Positions 34,205 through 43,917 of a DNA stretch of 64,000 nt are shown one piece after another. The position numbers and the translations under genes are program-made. The notes below the pieces were generated by a model. The model searched no databases. It saw only the letters and a list, made by a program, of their open reading frames with translations, and was not told the DNA's origin. Source of the stretch: Cytobacillus sp. S13-E01 (GTDB taxonomy: Bacteria; Bacillota; Bacilli; Bacillales; Bacillaceae_L). The DNA lies in assembly GCF_029193815.1 (NCBI RefSeq), contig NZ_JARFVC010000003.1, positions 1 through 64,000 of the forward strand. The letters run 5' to 3'. Each line of letters starts with the position of its first letter. Position 1 is the stretch's first letter.

Positions 34205-34654
34205 TTATCCGCGTCTTCCGCCTCTTCCACCGCGTTTTGTTTCGGTGTTACGTTTGAGGGAAGTTAAATTTTCTTCACTAGCCTTTAAGAAACGAACCAT
34301 TTTATCTTCAAAATTTTCCTTTGGTTTGAAATTGCCTTTTGAACGAAAGTCTTTGGACTGTCTATCATCTCTTCCTTGGCGTTGCGGGCGTTGGGAATAA
34401 GAAGAAGTTTGTCCTTCTGGTTTATCTATAGCTTTTTTGATGGATAAGGCAATTTTTCCTTCTTTCTCACTAATCACCTTCACCTCAACTTGGTCGCCTA
34501 CTTTAAGATGATCATTAACATCTTTTACATAGCTATCTGCTACCTCGCTAATATGAACTAGTCCTGTTTGGCCACCCGGTAATTCTACGAATGCCCCAAA
34601 ATTAGTGATGCCTGTTACTTTACCTTGTACCTTGCTACCTACTTCGATTGACAA
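34205..34654 (-). CDS. yabR: S1-domain RNA-binding protein YabR
   Basis: The protein is 149 residues. A single S1 domain fills residues 1-75 (GSKVQGKVTGITNFGAFVEL, TGLVHISEVADSYV, VGDQVEVKVI). A basic, Gln/Arg-rich linker follows, then a tail FEDKMVRFLKASEENLTSLK ending RGGRGGRRG, as in B. subtilis YabR. It probably binds RNA or ribosomes. AGGGGGAAC stands upstream of the ATG. Confidence 0.9.
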   Translation of the reverse strand: MSIEVGSKVQGKVTGITNFGAFVELPGGQTGLVHISEVADSYVKDVNDHLKVGDQVEVKVISEKEGKIALSIKKAIDKPEGQTSSYSQRPQRQGRDDRQSKDFRSKGNFKPKENFEDKMVRFLKASEENLTSLKRNTETKRGGRGGRRG

Positions 34655-34812
34655 AAAAGTTCCCCCTTATTAATATTAAAACCACTTTATTATAACAAAT
34701 TACTAAAATAAAATCTAATGGTGTTCATTTCCTTTGGTTTTTAAGTGTCCTTAAACCAATTCTAAATTTCCTTTAAGAAAGAAAAACCACTTCTTAAAGA
34801 ACCCGTCAGAAT

Positions 34813-34850
34813 ACTTGTCGCCAATATGCGGGAATCTTGCGCTTATCTTT
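34813..34850 (+). repeat. short tail fragment of the dispersed repeat
   Basis: CTTGTCGCCAATATGCGGGA, then TCTTGCGCTTATC, resembles the CTTGTCGCCGATAGGCGGGC tail seen in the full copies. Confidence 0.45.
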
Positions 34851-34886
34851 TTGTTGATAAAATGACTTACTAAGTGTATATTTTAA

Positions 34887-34901
34887 TGATAATGATAATC
34901 A
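34887..34901 (+). promoter_or_regulatory. Fur box
   Basis: TGATAATGATAATCA matches the 7-1-7 consensus TGATAATNATTATCA at all but one position. It lies 31 bases before the reductase start. Confidence 0.75.
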
Positions 34902-34931
34902 ATAACATTTGGTTGCAAGGAGTGATCGGAA

Positions 34932-35981
34932 ATGAAACAGCAAGAATTGTTTGATGTGACTGTGATCGGAGGAGGGCCAGCGGGTCTTTACTCAACTTTT
35001 TATAGTGGACTTAGAGGAATGAAAACAAAGTTAATTGAATACCAATCACAATTGGGTGGAAAAGTACATGTTTATCCAGAGAAAATGATCTGGGATGTAG
35101 GAGGGCTTACGCCAATTCCAGGTGCTAAATTAATTGAACAGCTTGTTCAACAAGGGTTAACATTTAATCCGACAGTCATTCTAAATGAAAAAGTTGATTC
35201 GATTACACGTAATCAGGATGGAATATTTGTGTTAAAAGCGGCATCTGGTCAAATGCACTTTTCGAAAACGGTAATTATTGCTGTTGGCAGTGGAATTTTA
35301 AATCCACAAAAGCTTGAAATAGAAGGTGCAGAGAGATATGAAGTGTCAAACTTAAATTACACAGTAAAATCTTTAAAACATTTCAAGGATAAAACAGTCA
35401 TTATCTCAGGTGGTGGTAACTCTGCAATAGATTGGGCCAATGAATTGGAGCCTGTAGCAAAGAATATTTATATAACTTATCGAAAAGATGCATTAGCAGG
35501 TCATGAAGCACAGGTTTCTCAACTAGTGAACAGTTCTGCTGTCTGCTTCTATAATACTTCAATTACAAAACTAATTGCCTGTAATAATCATGATGTAATT
35601 GAACGTGTCGAACTAACAAATCATGAGACAGGTGTGGTTTCATATCTACCTATTGATGAAGTGGTGATTAGTCATGGTTATGAACGTGATGCATCATTGC
35701 TCGAAAATAGTGAATTAAATATTGAAATAGCAGACAGTTATTATATTGCAGGTAGTGTTCATAGTGAGTCATCAATAGAGGGGATATACGCCGCTGGGGA
35801 CATTCTAAAGCACGATGGAAAATTAAACTTAATAGCAGGAGCATTTCAAGATGCTGCAAATGCTGTAAACAAAGCCAAACAATTTATTGAGCCTGATGCT
35901 AATAAGGTAGCGATGGTTTCTTCGCATAATGAAGTCTTTAAAAAGCGAAATCGGGAATTAGTAAAGAAATGGATAAGGTGA
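34932..35981 (+). CDS. ycgT: ferredoxin/flavodoxin-NADP reductase, TrxR-like (YcgT-type)
   Basis: This is a 349-residue flavoprotein. It has the FAD site VIGGGPAGLYSTFYSGLRGM at residues 11-30 and the NADPH site VIISGGGNSAIDWANEL near 157. GIYAAGDILKHDGKLNLIAG near 280 binds flavin. It lacks the CxxC of thioredoxin reductase, which places it with the YumC/YcgT ferredoxin-NADP reductases. A Fur box upstream implies induction in iron starvation, as reported for ycgT, perhaps to reduce siderophore iron or a flavodoxin. Confidence 0.88.
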   Translation: MKQQELFDVTVIGGGPAGLYSTFYSGLRGMKTKLIEYQSQLGGKVHVYPEKMIWDVGGLTPIPGAKLIEQLVQQGLTFNPTVILNEKVDSITRNQDGIFVLKAASGQMHFSKTVIIAVGSGILNPQKLEIEGAERYEVSNLNYTVKSLKHFKDKTVIISGGGNSAIDWANELEPVAKNIYITYRKDALAGHEAQVSQLVNSSAVCFYNTSITKLIACNNHDVIERVELTNHETGVVSYLPIDEVVISHGYERDASLLENSELNIEIADSYYIAGSVHSESSIEGIYAAGDILKHDGKLNLIAGAFQDAANAVNKAKQFIEPDANKVAMVSSHNEVFKKRNRELVKKWIR

Positions 35982-35995
35982 TCTCGTTTTTGGGG

Positions 35996-36045
35996 TGCCT
36001 GGCATGACTTGAGGCAATGATAGAATTTATTAGTAATGCCAGGCA
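35996..36045. repeat. TGCCTGGCAT palindrome
   Basis: TGCCTGGCAT pairs with ATGCCAGGCA across 30 bases, between convergent genes. It is a REP-like element and a possible terminator. Confidence 0.5.
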
Positions 36046-36099
36046 AACAACAAGGAAAACGTTTGTTATAACTGTTGAATGTCGAACTGGTTTAGAAGT

Positions 36100-36594
36100 T
36101 TAGCTTTTATTTATACCAACCAATACCTTCTCTACATCATCTTCCATTTTGTTTGGGTTAGTAGTTGGTGCATAGCGTTTAACAACTTGACCATTGTCGT
36201 TGACAAGGAATTTTGTGAAATTCCATTTAATATTCTTTGTTAGCAATCCTTTCTTCTGTTCTTTTAAAAAAGTGAATAATGGATCTGCGTTCACACCATT
36301 TACATCAATTTTTGCAAATATAGGAAATGTTACTCCGTAGTTTACTTGGCAAAACTCAGTAGTTTCTTCAATATTAGCAAATTCCTGCTTGTTAAATTGG
36401 TCACATGGAAAACCTAAAATTACCAAACCATGCTCTTTGTATTTTTCATATAATTCCTGTAAACCCTTAAATTGGGGGGTAAAACCACATTTACTTGCTG
36501 TATTCACAATAATTAGAGGTTGGGCTTTGTATTCATTTAAAGATTTTTCCTCGCCATTTTTCATCTTTACAGTAAAATCAAATACAGTTTTCAT
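36100..36594 (-). CDS. bsaA: glutathione peroxidase family protein (BsaA-like)
   Basis: The protein is 164 residues. The catalytic set is visible: cysteine in NTASKCGFTPQF near 36, glutamine in GFPCDQFNKQE near 70, and tryptophan/asparagine in NIKWNFTKFLV near 127. In Bacillus these enzymes probably use thioredoxin or bacillithiol rather than glutathione. The active site is a normal TGT cysteine, unlike the peroxiredoxin nearby. GGAGG-like GGTAGTACC stands before the ATG. Confidence 0.93.
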   Translation of the reverse strand: MKTVFDFTVKMKNGEEKSLNEYKAQPLIIVNTASKCGFTPQFKGLQELYEKYKEHGLVILGFPCDQFNKQEFANIEETTEFCQVNYGVTFPIFAKIDVNGVNADPLFTFLKEQKKGLLTKNIKWNFTKFLVNDNGQVVKRYAPTTNPNKMEDDVEKVLVGINKS

Positions 36595-36820
36595 TGGTAC
36601 TACCTCCGCGTGTGATTTTTTATGATTTAATCGTAAACGACTTGTTTTAACTAATCAAGGTAGATTACTTGCTATAGAAATATACGGAGACACCTTAAAC
36701 TAAATGACGTATAGTAGCGTAGTTTGACTGAAAAATGTTATAAATTTAGTATGCCATGTTTGAAGTATTAGGAGTTGGATTATAGAATTTGTTTAGGAAA
36801 TAAAGGTTCCGTTAACATTT

Positions 36821-36850
36821 TTGCACTATTCCATAGCAAGCTAGTATAAT
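36821..36850 (+). promoter_or_regulatory. promoter of the traB-family gene
   Basis: TTGCAC and TATAAT are separated by 18 bp. Confidence 0.6.
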
Positions 36851-36927
36851 AGAAGGTGGATGATAAGCATCAATCTCTGTCTATATGAAGAATATGATTG
36901 AAAGAAGCATGATAAGGATGGTAGTTT

Positions 36928-38100
36928 ATGGCTGAAGAAATCGAAAATATTACTAGAATACATTTAGATGGTAAGGAATTTATCCTTATTGGAACAGCAC
37001 ACGTATCGAAGCAAAGTGCGGAACAAGTAAAGCAAGTAATAGAATCTGAAAGACCAGACTCTGTATGTGTAGAATTGGATAAACAAAGATATCAATCGAT
37101 TATGGATGGAAATAAATGGAGGGAGATGGATATATTTAAGGTCATTAAAGATAAAAAAGCGTCTTTACTTTTAATGAATCTTGCAATATCTTCCTTTCAA
37201 AAACGAATGGCCGCACAATTTGGTATTAATCCTGGACAAGAAATGATTCAAGGGATCGAATCAGCGAAAGAATTAGGTGCGGAACTAGTATTAGCTGATC
37301 GAAATATTCAAGTAACCTTTTCTCGTATTTGGCATGGTGTTGGCTTTATCGGGAAAGCTAAGCTTCTTATGTCAATTATCTTTAGTGTATTCAGTAATGA
37401 GAGTATATCTGAAGAAGAACTAGAAAAGATGAAAAATCAAGATATGCTGGGCAGCATGCTTAATGAGTTCACAGAACACTTTCCGAAATTAAAGGTTCCT
37501 CTAATTGATGAGCGAGATCAGTATTTAGCCCAAAAAATCAAAGATGCTAAAGGACAAAAGATTGTTGCCGTGCTAGGAGCAGCGCACGTTCCTGGCATAA
37601 AGGAAGAAATAAAAAAAGAACATGATTTAGCACGCTTATCCCAGATTCCGCCTAAATCCAAGGCTCCTAAAATGATTGGTTGGGCAATACCGATTCTTAT
37701 TCTTGCGGTTATTGCCTATACTTTTATTGCAAATCCTACTGCTGGAGCGCAGCAAACAATTAGCTGGATATTATGGAATGGCTCTTTTTCGGCACTTGGA
37801 ACACTAATTGCTTTTGGACATCCGCTTGCAATTGTTACAGCATTTATTGCAGCACCGATAACATCCCTAAATCCACTGATTGCAGCAGGATGGTTTGCAG
37901 GATTTGTACAAGCCTATTTCCGACGACCTAGTGTAAAAGACTTTGAAACGCTTTCTACGGATGTTTTTAGCATAAAAGGGTTTTGGGACAATAAAGTAAG
38001 TAGAATTCTACTAGTAGTGACTTTAGCCAATCTAGGAAGCACAATAGGAACGGTGGTTGGTGGAGCCGACGTGGTTCGTTTATTTTTAGAAAACTTGTAG
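36928..38100 (+). CDS. TraB/TIKI-family membrane protein
   Basis: The protein is 390 residues. The soluble part (about 1-245) has the family motifs LIGTAHVSKQS near 22, VCVELDKQRYQ near 46 and AVLGAAHVPGIKEEI near 215, which form a putative metalloprotease-like site. Three or more hydrophobic helices follow (about 253-345). Relatives are linked to pheromone shutdown (TraB) in enterococci and to Wnt cleavage (TIKI) in animals; the role here is unknown. Confidence 0.85.
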   Translation: MAEEIENITRIHLDGKEFILIGTAHVSKQSAEQVKQVIESERPDSVCVELDKQRYQSIMDGNKWREMDIFKVIKDKKASLLLMNLAISSFQKRMAAQFGINPGQEMIQGIESAKELGAELVLADRNIQVTFSRIWHGVGFIGKAKLLMSIIFSVFSNESISEEELEKMKNQDMLGSMLNEFTEHFPKLKVPLIDERDQYLAQKIKDAKGQKIVAVLGAAHVPGIKEEIKKEHDLARLSQIPPKSKAPKMIGWAIPILILAVIAYTFIANPTAGAQQTISWILWNGSFSALGTLIAFGHPLAIVTAFIAAPITSLNPLIAAGWFAGFVQAYFRRPSVKDFETLSTDVFSIKGFWDNKVSRILLVVTLANLGSTIGTVVGGADVVRLFLENL

Positions 38101-38144
38101 ACAAGCATAGTAAGAACGCAACTTTAACAATCAAGTAAACAAAT

Positions 38145-38197
38145 AAAAAGACTGCCTCTCCTTAAGGAATGCCTTTTGGGTGAGTTAGTCTTTTTTT
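38145..38197 (+). terminator. terminator after the traB-family gene
   Basis: AAAAAGACT faces AGTCTTTTT with an inner CTCTCC/GGGTGAG pairing and a T run. Confidence 0.7.
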
Positions 38198-38228
38198 AAA
38201 AGATGAGAAAGTATAAAAGTTTGTATCT

Positions 38229-38432
38229 AGTTTTAGTGTCTAGCTCCGGGCGCCACCTGCTCTATGGTATAAGACAAGCCCTTCCCGAAGGCAAAGAACG
38301 CCTTCAGCCAGGGCTTGTCTTATGCTTGTCGCCGATAGGCGGGCGCGCCTTTCGCTTTTCTTAAAGATAAGAAAGTATAAAAATTTGTACCAAGTTTTAG
38401 TGTCTAGCTCCGGGCGCCCTGCGCTTTTCTTA
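38229..38432 (+). repeat. dispersed modular repeat, two units
   Basis: A full unit (38229-38363) starts AGTTTTAGTGTCTAGCTCC and ends TTCGCTTTTC. The linker AAAGATAAGAAAGTATAAAA is followed by a short unit (38393-38432) that joins the head module directly to the tail CCCTGCGCTTTTC. It begins about 30 bases beyond a terminator. Confidence 0.85.
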
Positions 38433-38461
38433 TCAGCCAAATGGCTTAGAACATTATAGAA

Positions 38462-39400
38462 TTAACGAGCAGGGTTCTCGTTTGAAAGATGGTCTAAAAT
38501 CCAAAGTAAAATTTCATTATACACATCTTGTTTATTCGTTTCGTTTAGGATTTCATGTCTTGCTTCTGGATAAAATTTATAGGATATATCCGTTAATCCA
38601 ACAGATTGAAGCTGTCGGTAGTTTTGCAGTACACCTTTCGTGTTTTTTCCAACTGGGTCTTGATCACCTGACATAAAATAAACAGGAAGCTCTTTAGGGA
38701 TTTTCTGATCTTCATCATACATTGATAATAGTCCTTTAAAGAAGTCTTCAAAAAATCCTGAAGTGAAAACTCCACCAGCCAGCGGGTCTTCAATATATTT
38801 ATCTACTTCTTTTTCATCACGAGATAACCAATCAAATTCGGTCCGGTTTGGTTTAAAGGCTTTGTTATAGTTTCCAAAAGTTAAAGAATTTAGCTTAGTG
38901 CTTTGCGTACGTCTACCATGTTTCTTTGCTTCGCGGCTGGCAAGATAGTGTCCGATTTTTCCTAAGAAGCCAGGATGACCGCCAGTTCCACTAAAAATGA
39001 CGCCTTCAAGATTACTTCCATAGAGTTGAATGTATCTTCTTGAAAGAAAGGAACCCATGCTATGACCTAGTAAGTAAATAGGGGTATTAGGGTATTCATT
39101 CTTAATGACATTTGTTAAGGCATTCATGTCCTCTACGATGGTCTCAAAACCATTTTCGTCAGTGAAATAACCCCGGTCCGCGTCTCGTGTTTCTGTATGC
39201 CCATGACCTCGGTGGTCATTTCCATAGACATAGATTTCATGCTCCACTAAAAAACTAGCGAAATCAGCATATCGTCCAACATGCTCTGCCATTCCATGAG
39301 AAATCTGAAGGATTGCTTTTGGTTTCGTTTCTGACACCCATTTTGCAGCAAAGATTTCTTTCCCATCCATACCAGTAAAATAAAAAGTAGTAGATTGCAT
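38462..39400 (-). CDS. alpha/beta hydrolase, monoacylglycerol-lipase-like
   Basis: This 312-residue lysophospholipase-type hydrolase has the nucleophile elbow LLGHSMGSFLSRRY near residue 98. GNDHRGHG near 60, the acid in FMSGDQDPVGK near 250 and the histidine in PEARHEIL near 285 complete the picture. The start is ATG at 39400 behind AAAGGAGA; the longer frame reaching 39514 would read through its own promoter region. The substrate is probably a glyceride or other ester. Confidence 0.88.
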   Translation of the reverse strand: MQSTTFYFTGMDGKEIFAAKWVSETKPKAILQISHGMAEHVGRYADFASFLVEHEIYVYGNDHRGHGHTETRDADRGYFTDENGFETIVEDMNALTNVIKNEYPNTPIYLLGHSMGSFLSRRYIQLYGSNLEGVIFSGTGGHPGFLGKIGHYLASREAKKHGRRTQSTKLNSLTFGNYNKAFKPNRTEFDWLSRDEKEVDKYIEDPLAGGVFTSGFFEDFFKGLLSMYDEDQKIPKELPVYFMSGDQDPVGKNTKGVLQNYRQLQSVGLTDISYKFYPEARHEILNETNKQDVYNEILLWILDHLSNENPAR

Positions 39401-39641
39401 GATTATCTCCTTTCTAGTGCTTTGATTACTATTTAAATACAAAAGATATAAAACTGCAAAAATAAAGTAATAAAATAGTGGTATCTCTAATTTTAATCTG
39501 GCTCCTATTACCAACTTATTAAGTGGCGCGGTACCTTTACTAGAATACTCTCCGTTGTTAAAATGAAAAACAGTACATCTATAAATATTTACATTATAAA
39601 TAGTGTTAAAAAGATTAAGAATAAGTTCAAAGGAGATCTAA

Positions 39642-40679
39642 ATGAATATATTTCTTACAGGTGCTACCGGTTTTCTTGGAAAACAATTAGTAAATGATCT
39701 GCTATCAGATGGTCATCATATATTTATCCTTGCTAGAAATGAAAAAAAAGCAGAATCATTAATGAGCGATGTAAGGAACCAAGATAGGGTGACAGCAGTT
39801 TATGGCGATATTACAATGCCGTTGCTTGGAGTTAAAAAGGATAAGTTAAAGGCGTTAAAAAATAAAATTGATGCAGTGTATCACATGGCTGCGTTATTAT
39901 CATTTGACCCAGCAGATAAAGAAAAAACAGATTTTATAAATATAGATGGGACAAAAAATGTTCTTGAGTTTTGTGAAAAGCTGATTGTTTCTAAATTATT
40001 ATATGTAAGTACTGCTTATACAATTGGCATGGAAACACAGGGGAAAGAAGAGTTGTATGATGTTAATCGTCAATTTGTTAACAATTATGAAGAGTCAAAG
40101 TGTCATGCAGAGCATATCGTATACTCCTATAAAGATAGGATGCAAGTTTGTATCCTAAGGCCAGCAATTATTATTGGTGATTCAAAAACAGGTGAAGCGA
40201 AAACAAACTTTGGGTTATATGGTTTATTAAGAGGCATTCATATACTGAAAAGAAGAATGGAAAAAAGGGAAACAACAAATACCTTTCATATTTTAATTGA
40301 AAGAGCTGCTTCTTCCAATCTAGTCCCTGTAGATTATGTTTCTAGCATTCTAAAAGCTGCTTTAACATATGGAGAAAATGGGAAAGTCTATAATATTGCT
40401 AATCCAAATCCGTCTACACAAGAAAAGGTAATAAACATAATAAAGGATGTATTAAATATTCCTTATCTAGAAGGTATGTCGTATAAAAATGAGAAAGATT
40501 TAACAGAGGAAGAAAAAAACTTTAACCAGCCTCTTTCAGTATTCAAAAATTATTTAAGTCGAACGATCCATTTTCCTTGTGAAAATACAAAAGAGCTAAT
40601 TGAACAATCGAATATTGAGTTATTAGATATGGATGATGTAATGTTAAAGGTTATTGTTAAAGGATTTTTAAAAAAATGA
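39642..40679 (+). CDS. SDR-superfamily NAD(P)-dependent epimerase/reductase-like protein
   Basis: This is a 345-residue extended SDR protein. It has the nucleotide motif FLTGATGFLGKQLV at residues 4-17, YHMAALLSFD near 80, serine in LLYVSTAYT near 120, the Y-x3-K pair in NNYEESKCHAE near 148, and LRPAIIIGDS near 170. It resembles the male-sterility/thioester-reductase NAD-binding group more than sugar epimerases. The substrate is unknown. It is monocistronic, with a good terminator. Confidence 0.83.
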   Translation: MNIFLTGATGFLGKQLVNDLLSDGHHIFILARNEKKAESLMSDVRNQDRVTAVYGDITMPLLGVKKDKLKALKNKIDAVYHMAALLSFDPADKEKTDFINIDGTKNVLEFCEKLIVSKLLYVSTAYTIGMETQGKEELYDVNRQFVNNYEESKCHAEHIVYSYKDRMQVCILRPAIIIGDSKTGEAKTNFGLYGLLRGIHILKRRMEKRETTNTFHILIERAASSNLVPVDYVSSILKAALTYGENGKVYNIANPNPSTQEKVINIIKDVLNIPYLEGMSYKNEKDLTEEEKNFNQPLSVFKNYLSRTIHFPCENTKELIEQSNIELLDMDDVMLKVIVKGFLKK

Positions 40680-40697
40680 TTTTGATTAAGAGATTAA

Positions 40698-40727
40698 AGA
40701 GTTCATTACTTTTTGAACTCTCTTTTT
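40698..40727 (+). terminator. terminator after the SDR gene
   Basis: AGAGTTCA pairs with TGAACTCT, followed by CTTTTT. Confidence 0.8.
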
Positions 40728-40783
40728 GCCTAAAAAAAGGTGTTGGTTTTAATTTAAGAATTCTAAAAATCAAACACCCACTA

Positions 40784-41401
40784 TTATTTATATAATCCAC
40801 TTGTATAAATATTGGTTAAGTTAACAATGATGTCTTCGATTGAATATTTACTCTCGTTGTTTACCAATTCCCACATGAACATTTCATTAGAGTAAAACCA
40901 ACCTCTTGCTACAAGAGAGGGATCTAAGTGTTGCTTTGCAAGGGAGTTAGCTTGTGCGAACCGAATATCAACTGAGATTCGATTGATGAATCGTTCTCTT
41001 ATCATATACCACTTTTCATCAATTTCAGGCGATACCCCGATAGCTTCTTTTACAACTTTCATCATATCTCGTTCATCGACAGCTAGTTTAAGGAACAACC
41101 CTACCTGCTTCGAAATAAGTTCATAAGCTTCATCTCTAGTAGTTGGTTTAAAGGGGAACTCCGCAACTTCATAAAATTTATCCATTAGGTCTTCCATCAC
41201 GATCATAAATAATTCATCTTTATTTTTAAAATAGACATATGCTGTACCATAGCCGGTATTAGCTTTTTTAATAATTTGAGAGATAGTCGCTTTCTGAAAG
41301 CCGCTTTCTAAGAAGGCTTCTCTTCCCGCAATTAAAAGTTTTTTTCTAGTCTCTAGGGCTTGTTTCTTTCTTGGAGATAGTTTGTTATTTGGGTTTGTCA
41401 T
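40784..41401 (-). CDS. TetR/AcrR-family regulator, likely of the kyn operon
   Basis: This is a 205-residue TetR-type repressor. The helix-turn-helix is in AFLESGFQKATISQIIKKAN and GYGTAYVYFKNKDELF (about 27-72). The C-terminal ligand domain is unclassified. The start is ATG at 41401 behind AAAGGGATG. It is divergent from kynU. A 13-bp palindrome over the kynU -35 is a plausible operator. The ligand is probably tryptophan or kynurenine, by inference. Confidence 0.85.
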   Translation of the reverse strand: MTNPNNKLSPRKKQALETRKKLLIAGREAFLESGFQKATISQIIKKANTGYGTAYVYFKNKDELFMIVMEDLMDKFYEVAEFPFKPTTRDEAYELISKQVGLFLKLAVDERDMMKVVKEAIGVSPEIDEKWYMIRERFINRISVDIRFAQANSLAKQHLDPSLVARGWFYSNEMFMWELVNNESKYSIEDIIVNLTNIYTSGLYK

Positions 41402-41542
41402 GTCTTCATCCCTTTCAAAATGACAACGCCTTTTTGTGTATAATCTTAGTTTACAAGTTATTAAGTGTTCTGACAATCGTGATGGTATTGAGCTATAATT
41501 CGATTATAGACTTGATAGTTAATTTAAGCTGACATTACATCA

Positions 41543-41572
41543 TTGACACTGTGTCATTAATTAAGGTATAAT
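41543..41572 (+). promoter_or_regulatory. kynU promoter with palindromic operator
   Basis: TTGACA (41543-41548) and TATAAT (41567-41572) have an 18-bp spacer. TGACAC-T-GTGTCA (41544-41556) is a perfect palindrome that overlaps the -35. Confidence 0.75.
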
Positions 41573-41612
41573 TTTCAGTAAATAGCAAAATATTCTGAAA
41601 GGTCGGTGTGTT

Positions 41613-42899
41613 ATGAGCGCAAATAATTTTGATAATACATATGAATATGCTTTAAAACAGGATGAAGTAGATGTTTTAGCACCATATCGTAAAGAATTTT
41701 ATATCAAAGAGGCTGGGATTTATCTTGATGGTAATTCACTTGGACTTCTTTCGAAAAGAGCAGAAAAATCATTGCTAGACCTACTAGATTCATGGAAGAC
41801 ATATGGCATTGATGGATGGACTGGTGGGGAGAATCCCTGGTTTTACCTTTCTGAATCATTAGGTGAACAAATGGCACCACTAGTGGGAGCGGAGTCTAAA
41901 GAAGTTATTGTAAGCGGTTCCACAACTGTGAACTTACACCAACTTGTTGCAACCTTTTATAAACCAGATTCAAAGAGAACTAAAATATTAGCTGATGAAT
42001 TAAATTTTCCAAGCGATATATATGCTCTTAAAAGCCAGATGCAGTTAAAAGGTTATGATCCGTCTGAGCATCTTTTTCAAGTGGAAAGTAAAGACGGTCA
42101 TACATTAAAGGAAGAAGATATTATTAATGCAATGACAGATGATATTGCCTTAATTGTACTACCAAGTATTCTATATCGAAGCGGCCAGGTGTTAGATATG
42201 GAAACTCTGACAAGAGAAGCACATAAACGTAATATCTTAATCGGCTTTGATCTATGCCATTCAATTGGAGCAATACCTCATGATCTTAGTGCATGGGATG
42301 TTGACTTTGCTTTCTGGTGCAACTACAAGCATTTGAACGGTGGTCCAGGAGGTTCTGGTGGTCTTTATGTTAACAAGCGACACTTTGGTACAATTCCAGG
42401 CCTTGCAGGATGGTTTAGTTCTAGGAAAGATAAGCAATTTGATATGGAGCATGAGCTAACTGCTGCAGATGACGCAGGTGCATATCAAATCGGCACTCCA
42501 AATATTTTTAGTATGGCACCAATAATAGGGTCGCTTTCAATGTTTAATGAGGTTGGGATGGATAAAATTCGAACCAAATCCTTAAAGCTGACTAAGTATT
42601 TGATGGAATTAATAAATGATCAACTAGCAGGCCACAACTTCAATATAAGAAACCCAATTGAAGACAAGAAACGAGGCGGACATATCTACTTAGAACATTC
42701 TGAGGCAGCACGAATCTGTAAAGCACTTAAAGCAGAAGGAGTTATTCCAGACTTCAGGTCACCAAACGGAATTCGACTTGCTCCAGTTGCCCTATATAAC
42801 ACTTTTGAAGATGTATGGAAGACTGTTCAAATATTAAAAGAGATTATGGTAGAAGAGAAATACAAGCAATTTGAAAACAAACGCGGTGTAGTTGCATAG
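41613..42899 (+). CDS. kynU: kynureninase
   Basis: This is a 428-residue PLP enzyme that cleaves kynurenine to anthranilate and alanine. It has [10 protein letters not shown] near residue 38, the cofactor aspartate in [17 protein letters not shown] near 212, and the Schiff-base lysine in [17 protein letters not shown] near 240. The conserved [10 protein letters not shown] is near 297. It is the first gene of a tryptophan-degradation unit, under its own regulated promoter. Confidence 0.95.
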   Translation: MSANNFDNTYEYALKQDEVDVLAPYRKEFYIKEAGIYLDGNSLGLLSKRAEKSLLDLLDSWKTYGIDGWTGGENPWFYLSESLGEQMAPLVGAESKEVIVSGSTTVNLHQLVATFYKPDSKRTKILADELNFPSDIYALKSQMQLKGYDPSEHLFQVESKDGHTLKEEDIINAMTDDIALIVLPSILYRSGQVLDMETLTREAHKRNILIGFDLCHSIGAIPHDLSAWDVDFAFWCNYKHLNGGPGGSGGLYVNKRHFGTIPGLAGWFSSRKDKQFDMEHELTAADDAGAYQIGTPNIFSMAPIIGSLSMFNEVGMDKIRTKSLKLTKYLMELINDQLAGHNFNIRNPIEDKKRGGHIYLEHSEAARICKALKAEGVIPDFRSPNGIRLAPVALYNTFEDVWKTVQILKEIMVEEKYKQFENKRGVVA

Positions 42900-42939
42900 A
42901 TTTGTAGTTGTCTATGATTCTATGTGACTATACTCTTTA

Positions 42940-42985
42940 TTCTGATTACCGTATGACGTTTTTTGCGTGAGAATGGTAATCAGAA
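42940..42985 (+). repeat. inverted repeat between kynU and kynA
   Basis: TTCTGATTACC pairs perfectly with GGTAATCAGAA (11 bp, 24-nt loop). No T run follows, so it may stabilise or process the mRNA rather than terminate it. Confidence 0.55.
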
Positions 42986-43038
42986 TGTAGATCAGGTTAC
43001 CATATAAAGTTTAATCAATATAAAGGAGGACATAGAAA

Positions 43039-43893
43039 ATGAACAAAAATGATCATCAAGAAATAAACGCAACTAGTTCAGAAAAAAACATTCATACCGA
43101 TTTCACGAACAAGATGACATACGGAGAGTATTTGGCTCTGGATAAAATTTTATCTGCACAGAATAGACTATCTGGTCACCATGATGAGATGTTGTTTATT
43201 GTCATTCATCAGGTTAGTGAGTTATGGATGAAACTAATTCTTCATGAAATGGGTGCTGCCATCCAATCAATTGAAAAGGATGATTTATCAACGGCTCAAA
43301 AGCGTTTAGCGAGAGTATCAAAAACTCAATCTCAAATTATTCAAGCTTGGGATGTACTCTCAACAATGACACCATCGGAGTATATGGAATTTCGCGATTC
43401 ATTAGGTCAGGCATCTGGCTTTCAATCTTATCAGTATAGAATGGTTGAATTTTCTCTTGGTTACAAAACAGATCATGTCTTAAAAATCTACGAAAAGGAC
43501 ATTGAGTTACATAGTAAATTAAAAGACGCCTTTGAAGCACCAGGTCTTTATGATGTAGCTATCCGGGCACTTCATAGAGCGGGACTCCATATTGATGAGG
43601 ATATATTAAATAGAGATGTCACGAAGTCCTATAAAGATAATGATTCCGTTCGGGATGCCTGGATGGTAGTCTACAAAAACACAGATAAGTATTGGGAATT
43701 GTATGAGTTAGCAGAAAAGTTGATAGATATTGAAGACTGGCTCCAGCAGTGGCGATTCCGTCATATGAAAACAGTCGAAAGAATTATTGGATTTAAAATG
43801 GGTACCGGTGGATCATCAGGCGTAGGCTATTTGAAAAAAGTCTTGGATCAGCGCTTTTTTCCAGAGCTATGGGCTATTCGAACAGAGTTATAA
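43039..43893 (+). CDS. kynA: tryptophan 2,3-dioxygenase
   Basis: This is a 284-residue haem dioxygenase that opens the tryptophan ring to N-formylkynurenine. It has [16 protein letters not shown] near 26, the substrate-site histidine in [19 protein letters not shown] near 50, [13 protein letters not shown] near 125, and the proximal haem histidine in [14 protein letters not shown] near 245. [13 protein letters not shown] is near 260. AGGAGG precedes the ATG. It is followed after 24 bases by a transporter gene. Confidence 0.96.
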   Translation: MNKNDHQEINATSSEKNIHTDFTNKMTYGEYLALDKILSAQNRLSGHHDEMLFIVIHQVSELWMKLILHEMGAAIQSIEKDDLSTAQKRLARVSKTQSQIIQAWDVLSTMTPSEYMEFRDSLGQASGFQSYQYRMVEFSLGYKTDHVLKIYEKDIELHSKLKDAFEAPGLYDVAIRALHRAGLHIDEDILNRDVTKSYKDNDSVRDAWMVVYKNTDKYWELYELAEKLIDIEDWLQQWRFRHMKTVERIIGFKMGTGGSSGVGYLKKVLDQRFFPELWAIRTEL

Positions 43894-43917
43894 AATAATA
43901 GATTACAAGGGGGAACT

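Noticed and set aside
36100-36594. Selenocysteine in the glutathione peroxidase
   Set aside because: The catalytic position is an ordinary cysteine codon in an intact frame.
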